64,000 nucleotides of DNA from Escarpia spicata (lineage: Eukaryota > Annelida > Polychaeta > Sabellida > Siboglinidae), in assembly GCA_963995525.1 (NCBI GenBank), contig OZ023205.1:70104145-70168144 (forward strand). Direction: 5' to 3'. The notes beneath the pieces are model-generated. The model ran no database searches, was not told where the DNA came from, and saw nothing but the letters and a program-made list of their open reading frames with translations. Of this stretch, positions 37,801 to 49,800 are shown in pieces; position 1 is the stretch's first letter, and every line of letters begins with the position of its first letter. Position numbers and translations under genes: made by a program.

Positions 37801-40800
37801 TCATTGCCTCGGCATATATCTTGGATGCGGTCGGACATTTGATATCTTCGTTGAGCAGCTGCAGACACACACAGTTGTATCACACCAAGCAAACAAATAC
37901 AACAAACCATCGTATTGCAAAACACTGTGGCTACAGTCGTTCATAAACATTTTCTCCACACAAACTCCCATATCACTGTAAACACTTTATTTACAAACTA
38001 GTTCATGAACATTTCCCCCATATAAAGGATCATCTCAGAACGTCGATGTCTGATATCAAACAAAATCAGTTTCATTTTGGGAACGGAGTCAGTTTTGTCT
38101 GGTGTCATACACTTATATTTTATGCTAGTGTTAATACATTTACATCATCATATAAATGTCTACAAACTTTCATCAGGGATGGTGGGGGGTGAGGGCAGCA
38201 GAAAGTAATTTCGTCTGATATCGGACATCGACTTTGTGAGATGATCCCTAATACACACAACCATTGTAAGCACCATATCTACACATTCATTCATTAACAT
38301 TACCCAGACACAAAGACACATGTTACTATTATTAAACATAGAGTCAAAGCACACTGAAAGGGCAAAAGACCAAAGACCGCAACTATAGACATATTTGTAA
38401 AAAATCCAAAATAACTCTTCCTATCTTATTGGCCACTGTTACTGCAAACACTGTATATTGCTTTGAATGTCAAACAAATATCAAAATATCGTGGAATGCA
38501 GTAGTGTAGTGGTTAGAGCATGCACTCTCAACTGAGAGATCCTAGTACGTTCAGTCCACATTGCTCAAGTCCACTGAGCTATATGAATAAGTACCTATCA
38601 ACAGACAGTGGTTGATATTTGTGTATGAATAGTCTTTGCATTGTAATTGCAGTGTACTGGTAGCTGAATGCTTCCCATAAAAATCGAGCGATACAAAACC
38701 ATTAAACTGTATTAAAACTGAGACCATGCTTGTGGATATTTTTGCATTACAAATATATAGGCTATTAACGTTTTGCAATAATACATGTAATAGCTGTTGA
38801 CCAATTTTCTAACAATTTCAGCAGCTCCTTTAAAAGTAAAAGCTAGGTTCTTACATAGCGCAGTGTCCAGTCCTTAGGAGTGCTCAGAGCAAAGCTAGGT
38901 TCTTACATATTGCATTGTCCAGTCCTTAGGAGTGCTCAGAGCAAAGCTAGGTTCTTACATATTGCATTGTCCAGTCCTTAGGAGTGCTCAGAGCAAAGCT
39001 AGGTTCTTACATAGCGCAGTGTCCAGTCCTTAGGAGTGCTCAGAGCAAAGCTAGGTTCTTACATAGCGCAGTGTCCTGTCCTTAGGAGTGCTCAGAGCAA
39101 AGCTAGGTTCTTACATAGCGCAGTGTCCAGTCCTTAGGAGTGCTCAGAGCAAAGCTAGGTTCTTACATAGCGCAGTGTCCTGTCCTTAGGAGTGCTCAGA
39201 GCAAAGCTAGGTTCTTACATAGCGCAGTGTCCTGTCCTTAGGAGTGCTCAGAGCAAAGCTAGGTTCTTACATAGCGCAGTGTCCTGTCCTTAGGTGTGCT
39301 CAGAGCAAAGCTAGGTTCTTACATAGCGCAGTGTCCAGTCCTTAGGAGTGCTCAGAGCAAAGCTAGGTTCTTACATAGCGCAGTGTCCAGTCCTTAGGAG
39401 TGCTCAGAGCAAAGCTAGGTTCTTACATAGCGCAGTGTCCAGTCCTTAGGAGTGCTCAGAGCAAAGCTAGGTTCTTACATAGCGCAGTGTCCTGTCCTTA
39501 GGAGTGCTCAGAGCAAAGCTAGGTTCTTACATAGCGCAGTGTCCTGTCCTTAGGAGTGCTCAGAGCAAAGCTAGGTTCTTACATAGCGCAGTGTCCAGTC
39601 CTCAGGAGTGCTCAGACCACTTTACACTTCACTCCCCGGCAGACCTGTTCAAATGAACACCATCTTGAATTCTCTTAGCAGCATTCTGCTATGCTGCAAT
39701 TAATGCACGGAGACTATTCGCACACAAATATCCACCACTCTATATAACTAGGTACTCATCCATGAGCTGAGTGAACAGGAGCTTGTAGAGTGAACAAACC
39801 TGTCCAGGGATTGAAACAGTAGAAAAGGGATTCGAGCCCAGAATCTCTCAATCGAGTCCAAGGCTCTACTGACTATGCCACTGTATCCCACAAAAGTAGT
39901 ATGGATAACTAGAAAAAACTAGGAGCGAATCCCTACCCTGTCTTCGTATCGGGGCACCGTGTGAACAGGGATGGGCTGCCAGAGGATCTGTTTATCCCAC
40001 TGCTGGGAACTCCCGGGAGGGTATAGTCCTGCGAGGTTTGAGTAGGCGCTCATCAGGGTCCGATCCACATCAGTAGATCGGACATGGACCTGGCCATGGA
40101 CAGAAAACACATTCTGCTGACTGGCCTATAGTAAACTCGTTCACGTTCATGTATAGATGTGACATAATATTACAGTATTATTATAACAAACTGAAATTAT
40201 TACAAACATAACAACAACAAAGACTTAGTGAATGAATCACCAATGGCATTGATGGAAAGTGACCTACATACTGATATGTAAAAATTATCAATTTCATATA
40301 TAAAATTTACTGCAGTGTTTGGATTTGTATGATTGTTACAGAACCGCATATTTTTAAGAAAACAGAAATAAAATTGGGCTAGACTGATATCACGTATGAA
40401 TAGAGGTTATCTTTAAAGGACAACTTTTCGCCTTGATTTACTGGTGTATATAGGTCAAGTTTAGAAATAGTTCAATGTGTAAGACGTCACAACGCCTGGC
40501 GAATAACCAGAGTTCAGACACTTGACATCGCAGTGTGATGCCACTCCTGGCTAGAGAATGTTGTGTACCTAATGTGATCACTGACTACATGATGCCACTC
40601 CTGGCTAGAGAGTGCTGTGTACCTAATGTGATCACTGACTACATGATGCCACTCCTGGCTAGAGTGTTGTGTACCTAATGTGGTCACTGACTACATGATG
40701 CCACTCCTGGCTAGAGAGTGCTGTGTACCTACTGTGATCACTGACTACATGATGCCACTCCTGGCTAGAGAATGTTGTGTACCTACTGTGATCACTGACT

Positions 40801-43800
40801 ACATGATGCCACTCCTGGCTAGAGTGTGTTGTGTACCTACTGTGATCACTGACTACATGATGCCACTCCTGGCTAGAGTGTTCTGTACCTAATGTGGTCA
40901 CTGACTACATGATGCCACTCCTGGCTAGAGTGTGTTGTGTACCTACTGTGATCACTGACTACATGATGCCACTCCTGGCTAGAGAATGTTGTGTACCTAC
41001 TGTGATCACTGACTACATGATGCCACTCCTGGCTAGAGTGTTGTGTACCTACTGTGATCACTGACTACATGATGCCACTCCTGGCTAGAGAGTGTTGTGT
41101 ACCTACTGTGATCACTGACTACATGATGCCACTCCTGGCTAGAGAGTGTTGTGTACCTACTGTGATCACTGACTACATGATGCCACTCCTGGCTTGAGAG
41201 TGTAGTGTACCTAATGTGGTCACTGACTACATGATGCCACTCCTGGCTAGAGTGTGTTGTGTACCTAATGTGATCACTGACTACATGATGCCACTCCTGG
41301 CTAGAGTGTGTTGTGTACCTAATGTGATCAATGACTACATGATGCCACTCCTGGCTAGAGTGTGTTGTGTACCTAATGTGATCACTGACTACAAGATGCC
41401 ACTCCTGGCTAGGGAATGTTGTGTACCTATTGTGATCACTGACTACATGATGCCACTCCTGGCTAGAGTGTTGTGTACCTACTGTGATCACTGACTACAT
41501 GATGCCACTCCTGGCTAGAGTGTGTTGTGTACCTAATGTGATCATTGACTACATCATGCCACTCCTGGCTAGTGTGTTGTGTACCTAATGTGATCATTGA
41601 CTACATGATGCCACTCCTGGCTAGAGTGTGTTGTGTACCTAATGTGATCACTGACTACATGATGCCACTCCTGGCTAGGGAATGTTGTGTACCTACTGTG
41701 ATCACTGACTACATGATGCCACTCCTGGCTAGAGAGTGTTGTGTACCTACTGTGATCACTGACTACATGATGTCACTCCTGGCTAGAGAGTGTTGTGTAC
41801 CTAATGTGATCACTGACTACATGATGCCACTCCTGGCTAGAGAGTGTTGTGTACCTAATGTGATCACTGACTACATGATGCCACTCCTGGCTAGAGAGTG
41901 TTGTGTACCTAATGTGATCACCGACTACATGATGCCACTCCTGGCTAGAGAGTGTTGTGTGCCTACTGTGATCACTGACTACATGATGCCACTCCTGGCT
42001 AGAGAGTGCTGTGTACCTACTGTGATCACTGACTACATGATGTCACTCCTGGCTAGAGAGTGTTGTGTACCTAATGTGATCACTGACTACATGATGCCAC
42101 TCCTGGCTAGAGAGTGCTGTGTACCTACTGTGATCACTGACTACATGATGCCACTCCTGGCTAGAGAGTGTTGTGTACCTACTGTGATCACTGACTACAT
42201 GATGCCACTCCTGGCTAGAGAGTGTTGTGTACCTACTGTGATCACTGACTACATGATGTCACTCCTGGCTAGAGAGTGTTGTGTACCTAATGTGATCACT
42301 GACTACATGATGCCACTCCTGGCTAGAGAGTGTTGTGTACCTAATGTGATCACTGACTACATGATGCCACTCCTGGCTAGAGAGTGTTGTGTACCTAATG
42401 TGATCACCGACTACATGATGCCACTCCTGGCTAGAGAGTGTTGTGTGCCTACTGTGATCACTGACTACATGATGCCACTCCTGGCTAGAGAGTGCTGTGT
42501 ACCTACTGTGATCACTGACTACATGATGTCACTCCTGGCTAGAGAGTGTTGTGTACCTAATGTGATCACTGACTACATGATGCCACTCCTGGCTAGAGAG
42601 TGCTGTGTACCTACTGTGATCACTGACTACATGATGCCACTCCTGGCTAGAGTGTTGTGTACCTAATGTGGTCACTGACTACATGATGCCACTCCTGGCT
42701 AGAGAGTGCTGTGTACCTACTGTGATCACTGACTACATGATGCCACTCCTGGCTAGAGAGTGCTGTGTACCTACTGTGATCACTGACTACATGATGCCAC
42801 TCCTGGCTAGAGAGTGTTGTGTACCTAATGTGATCACTGACTACATGATGCCACTCCTGGCTAGAGAGTGTTGTGTACCTAATGTGATCACTGACTACAT
42901 GATGCCACTCCTGGCTAGAGAGTGCTGTGTACCTACTGTGATCACTGACTACATGATGCCACTCCTGGCTAGAGAGTGTTGTGTACCAACTGTGATCACT
43001 GACTCCATGATGCCACTCCTGGCTAGAGAGTGCTGTGTACCTACTGTGATCACTGACTACAGAGGCATGTGTGACTGATACGTTGTACGTGAGCCAGGTT
43101 GAGTCAATAGGTACCTGATAATGAATGTAGGTGGAGTTGAAAAGACTGTGGTCAGACGTGTAGCGATGTCGCAGATACTGACCCAGATGATACTGTTGAT
43201 TCATCCCTATCTGTAAACAACAACAACATGTAAACAACAACAACAATGTGTAAATAACAACAACTATCTGTAAACACTTATATGTAAATAACATATGTAT
43301 ACAACAAATATAATGTAAACAACAACACACAAACACACACATATATATAAAATACATAAATATATATAAAATACATAAATATATATAAAATACAAATATA
43401 AATGCATCTAAAAAACATAAATATATATAAAATACAAATATATATATATAAAATACATATATATAAAATACATAAATTTATATAAAATACATGACATTGA
43501 GAAATGACACCTAAAAACAATATTGATGTCGGTTTTAAGCAGTTTTATGCAATAACAATAGCACACATATCCAAAGATTTGCTGGTCCAACTGAACCATA
43601 CTAAATCTTCATATTACAGTAAAATTGCAGTAACCTTTAAAATGTTAATATTATAAAAGTATTCACATTTACTCTCCATGTTCTTAATTTGTCTTCTCCA
43701 AATACTTGTTATCTTGATGTTAATACGAGGTGTGTCCTACCTTAGAGAGAGCACCTAGTCCCTGCGGCCAGCTATCTTTATACTCGTCAGTCGGAAAAGG

Positions 43801-46800
43801 CTCAACTGGAGTTCGATCGCCATGTCGGAAGAGCTGGAGAAATAATTATACTGTCATTCAGGGTGAAGTCAAAAAGGTATATATCAGGCGAATGAAGTCA
43901 CACATGGGGTTTCCTTCTCCATTCATTTTGTTTATTTTTAATATTCATTTCACAAAAAAGAACTATGTAGTATTGACTATGACATGTCAGCTTGTTTTGG
44001 AGAAAAAAATTATCTAGTGAAATAAGTGTCAGTGAAATCATTGGACAAACTATTAAATAATGTTAAATGGAATTTGGATCTGGTCAAACATTCTACCAAG
44101 TGTGGCCTAAATTACACATTTAAGGCTACTACTTCAGAATTTCTCAAGATGCCTGATCTAATCACCAAAGTGAAGTACTTTGATCATCTTAACAACCATG
44201 CTTATTACTTACAGTTAAACTACCGTACTGACTGTATGTATTGGCACACTTCAAAGTAATTCACATTTCTGCTGGCCCAAAACATACGGTACATAAAAAC
44301 AATTCTCAGATTCACTGTCCCAATACTTATGGACGCGAACGAATCCTAATGTCATCTTGTCCCCATTTTGTTGTGTTGGTGTTAACCTGACTTTGTAACT
44401 TCACCACAGTTATCTCGTCTTTTATCCTGGTACTAGCTACATTTTGATGAATGAAATCTCGCGAGTAGATGATGAAATCTCGCGAGTGGATGAATGAATG
44501 AAATCTCGCGAGTGGATGAATGAATGAAATCTCGCGAGTGGATGAATGAAATCTCGCGAGTGGGTGACTGAATGAAAACTCAAATGTTTTATGTAGAGAC
44601 TACATCCTCAGCCATGTGAAATGTTTGTCTGGTACCAGTTTCCCCCAATTGTTTACAGACTATTTATTGAATGACAGCTTGTACCATATTTAACCGCTTT
44701 ACCACCCATCAGGCATGGGTTAATTTCAATTGTTAATTGAATTAATTTTCTCAGGAGACATTCATTTAATTAAGTAACTTTTCTGGAAGAGGTTAATTTA
44801 ATTTAAAAACTCTAGTAGATATAATTAGCTTTGATGCTCTTATGACAAAAATCCCAAAAGATAAATGTGAAAGTCAACACAGTTTTGGAAAACAATATTT
44901 AAATTAAATTCTCGAAATGTGCTTTCAAGATTTAGGGATATATGTACAATGTAATTGTGCTTTATTTGCAGGCTTGCCATGTAGACATTTTTCTTGTGCC
45001 GATTCATTCCAGTTAGCCCCCTTAATTGGTGTTTTTTGTATTGTATTAACATTAATTGTTAACTGAGTTGAAGTTACTCTGGGTAATTGATAATTTAATT
45101 TATATAGAATGTGAGCCCGGATTCGGCCACATTTCTAATCTGAAAATGAGCGAAGCTCCTGGAATTTGCTGATGATAGCTGCAATAGTTAAAGGAATTCC
45201 TTTGTACATTGGTGCATGGGAACTTGATGGTTTCTGGCCTGATGTTGGCTTGTTGGTTTCCTGACCAGGGTGATGTAGGATGATGATCTCTCTCATCAGG
45301 TATATCGTCAGATGTGATGGCAGTGGACGTATCATAGATGCTTGATGGAGGGGCACTCGGGAGAGAGCACGACGAAGGCAGTACCTAGGCAGTACTCTAT
45401 GACTGGTGGTACATCTTTGTCAGTGTCATAAAATGTGATGGCTGTGGACTAGCACCGGGCGAGAGCATGATGAAGACTATCTCTATGACTGGTGGTACAT
45501 CTTTGTGTCATTAGATGTGATAGCAGTAGACGGATCATGGTACCCTTGCGTCGTTGTGACCATTTTGGGCAATGTGTCATCAAGACTGTGTAAAAATATC
45601 GTGTCGAGGCGTTGACATTTTGCGGCAGATTTTTGTAGTTCTTTTTGTATTGCATTTCTGTCTCTCTTATGCATGACTGGGAGGATATCGACCTGGACAA
45701 ATAAAGGTTATTCCTTAATTATTCATATTTCATTTTATATTTATTTATTGTTTAGTGTGTGATTTTATTAAATTTGAGCAAACGAATGGTAAAAAATAGA
45801 TTTTTTGCAAAATATTTACAAATAACAACGGCGAGACGAAGTCGCGCGAAAACAATTCCGTGATGCGAGTCGGAATGGCAAGCCGTACTGTCAATAAATG
45901 TAATTATTTACATTGATCTTTTCCGGGTGATTAATGTAAATCATTGTTCTCATTTTAGTTGTTGAGAACTTGAGACTGTTAACGCTTAGTTATATTTTTG
46001 CATACGTATTTCATGTATATATATTTAATATTCATAACGCCCAAAGCCGTGCTCAAATTGTTCCAAATGTTATGTCAACACAGGCGGTCCATAGTTCTTT
46101 CACTTTAGTGCATATTTTTGTCACTTGACCAGAAAACCAGACAACGCACAAGCAGATGATGACATAGTAACTGGTAGGTACCCTAAGTCAATGGTACATG
46201 GATATACATATCATTAGCGGCAATAACTATTTCCTATACTACTGTCTGTATTAATCCACTTTCGAGCCGAATATAAGTCTCACCATTCGACTTCAAGACG
46301 CATCGAACTTGAAAATAGTAACCTGTTAACTAGTTACTGAACAGGCACTATAAAGGTAAATGCCCTTTTTGAAAATGAAATGCCCCTTTGAGGTCATATC
46401 CATATTAGTAATTTGGTCTTTGGAACGACAAGGCTGTGTACGTTAAAAAACGCCCTGTTTCGAGTCGAATGTAAATGTCACCATTGAACATGATAATAGT
46501 AACCTGGCATCTACTTATGGAACAGGAAATATAATTAAATATGCTTTTTTTTAAATGCTCGATGCCTCTCTGAGAAATATCTGTAAAATGGTCTTGTGTA
46601 GTCATATTGCCCTTCTACTACTTAGGGTTTTTATTATACCCCAGTGTAAATTAAATCAAACGCAGCAAAATGAATAAAACAAGTGAGTATGCTGCGTTTC
46701 AATGGGCTCGTTTATATCGTAAACACGACTTGGTGAACTGGAAAGTTCACGATCTACTCAAGTTTACCACTTGTAAATTTATATAACTGGGTCAAGTAGG

Positions 46801-49800
46801 GGTTAGGAGGTCGTATTCACGGTATACACAAGGTGTTGGGAATGCAGCATTAGCGTAGCTTTGGAAACCACGTATGACGAATTCTGTAGAGGTAAAATCG
46901 ACATGAATGTGCTACGACATTCAGTGACTGAATGAGTGTTGTTTATATATAACCAGCTGAATCATGTAAGGTGTCATCTGTTAAATTAACATTAAATTAT
47001 ACTATTAAGAGCACATCATTTTCTAAATTTAGTACAACTGTTTTGTCGGAAATTTGACATTACTCCCCAAAATGGCATGAAGTCCCAATTGACTTGAAGT
47101 CTGCAACTTTGTAAGCAATCAGAGAGTCTACCAATACAGCAGGTGCCTGTAAGAGTGGGAAGTGGGGCAAGTTATCAACATCATCTGATCCGAGTCCCAC
47201 TTGTGGTAAACTGTGGCAAGTGGCAACAATTGTCTCCAAGTACTTGGAGCAGACCTTTCTAGCTATAATTAGACTGAGCCTTGGTGTATCAAGTGGCAAT
47301 TGGTGTATCAAGTGGCAAACATTGTCTCAGTGTTACTAGATGATCTATCCAGCTATAATTATAACAGTACCACTGTAAGCAAGGCCAATTTAAAGGGACA
47401 TAGTCTGTTAATTACCCGAAATTAGTGGGAGTAGTAATTTATAACTGGAAGTCTGCTGTGGGAAAGTGAGCATCGTTGAAAATCAAAGGGTACAGGAGTT
47501 AACTTGTATTGCCAATAAAGCTTGTTTAGAAACTGGATGTTTTGTTTACTATTTGAACATGCACCCTTGGTCTTCCCCTTTCAAATTGCGATCATTGTTA
47601 TGGGCTTACTAAACACAATTTGGCGGGTAGTATAACTTCAGTAAAGTTAGTATAATCTTAAGAACATTATATTAATTAATACACAAAAAGCTTGGAACAG
47701 ACAGAATCTAGAGGCCAGTGGGTCCCTGGGCCCATGCTAAATTCCAACCCTGACTTATTCTTCGAATTCCTACTAAACATACTGCAGATTAAAACATCAA
47801 ATATACATGAAACGATGTACAAGTCTTGGGACAATGCAGACAGTCGAGAGATCACATAGTTTTGTACATTACAGACAAACACTGTGGGACAGCAACTAAG
47901 ACTTTAGATGTGTATTGTGACACTTCCTAAATGTATAAAGGCCACGGCTGGTAGCTGAGAGAAGGGCGAAACATCGTTGCTGGTGCTACAGTAGTTACAT
48001 CACCCAAGTTTTTGTTGTTCACTTCAGAGCAGCTGCGATTGTAACACATTTTATTGATACACTGGTTTATTATTTACGCGTCGGCATTGGGAAAAGTGGG
48101 TATTCGCTCGTCAGAAGAACGAATAACTGGTGTCCCAATACATAGGGACAAAAAATAATTCTATTTATAAAGGTGTCCAAAAACATAAGGTACAAAGAAA
48201 TTATTATTTTTCTAGATTTTTAGGGTGCCTCAAAACATACAGCGTCCCAATACATATGGTCATTACGGTATCCAGACACTACAGACTTGAAGAGGGAGCC
48301 ACTTTCACTCTGGCGACAAGTCATATCTTTGAAAGTAAATAATGTCCTAAATGTTGATGCATAGTAACTCTCATATACCAGCCCATTGATTGCAGCGAGT
48401 CAAGCTTCACTGAAAATACAAGAAATGCAGTCTGTGGCCATGCCAGTACTGGGACTTAGCATGTATGCATCTAGGACTAGTCCCTAGTCAAGGCCTGAAA
48501 TCTGAAAAGTTGTCATTAGACCTTATCCGCCGGCATTCTGCCATCTGACGGCAGTTGCTGAAAGTACGGTTGCAGGCCGCTCGCCAAACAGCTGAAGCCA
48601 CACATATGATTTTACATGCTAACGATTGAAGTGTGTGCTTTGGAAATATGAGCAAAATGCCATAAATATTTGGAATAATCGCCATGTCTTTGGATTCATT
48701 AGAAAGATAACGAGTTGCAGTTCATGAATATGTAAGTATTTAAAAATGTTGTGTTTTTGTCTGACCAGAAATATGATTTACAAACATTGTTTACAAGTCG
48801 GGTCAAAGCACAATATAGATAGATCTGGGTTAAAGTCGTTGAACCACTTGTTCATTCTAGAGTGAATAATGCATGTTTAGATGTGATTATTTACACGAAT
48901 ATGACTATTTTAAGAAGTCTTCAGCGCCGTCTTAAACGACGCAATAGTGTCACACTGTCTGACTGACTGTGGGAGATTGTTCCAAAGTACAGGGGCCGCT
49001 TTGGAGAACGCATGGTCTCCGAAAGACTTGAGGCGTGTGGTTGGTACTGTCAGCAGACCAGCAGAATTCGATCGGAGGGAGCGTGTGGGCTGATATTCAA
49101 CAAGCGGTGCAAGTCCGTGGAGTGCCTTGAAGGTGATCAGGAAAATTTTAAACGTAATTCTTTCTTGGATGGGAAGCCAATGGAGAAATTTCAGGACTGG
49201 TATTACGTGTTCGTGTTTCCTTGTTCGTGTGATTAGACGAGCAGTCGTGTTCTGAATGCACTGCAGTCTACGTGGCTGACACTTGTTAGTTCCGAACAGC
49301 AGCAAATTACAACCATCCAGTCTGGACGTTATAAATGAATGGATGATTTGTTCAGCAGCTCCTGGCGTAAGAAATTTTATGATTTTACCCACATTTCGGA
49401 TTTGCAGACCAGAAGATCTACAGATGGCACTGACTTGTTGATCCATTGTAAGTCCAGCATTGAACATGACCCCAAGATTTCTGACACATGTACTGGGGGT
49501 CACTTGGGCATCTCCAACGTTGTTATTTGTTGTTTTAGGTATCTATCTGCGCAGCGCCTCTGATCCCGTGAACAGAACTTCAGTTTTGTCACCATTTAAT
49601 TGAAGTTTGTTTGCTGGCATCCAACCGTTGATGTCAGCAATGCATGTTTCTAGCTGAGATATGGCAACAGATGTGTCGGGGATCTTGAATGTTGTGTAAA
49701 GCTACGTATCGTCAGCGTACTTATGAAAATCCAAGCCATGTTGTAGGATTTTACAACTCAGTTCACCAGCCATGTATATGATGAACAGTGATGGTCCCAA

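Noticed and set aside
38490..38570. A genuine tRNA gene
   Set aside because: Arms do not pair as a full cloverleaf and the B box is degenerate; the downstream body is a repeated SINE sequence.
41545..42666. 373-codon ORF and others in the 54-bp array
   Set aside because: The period is a multiple of three, so frames stay open on both strands; the array lies in an intron of the acid phosphatase gene.
44026..44259. 78-codon ORF as a gene
   Set aside because: No recognisable motif; lies in intron 1 on the other strand; kept only as a note.
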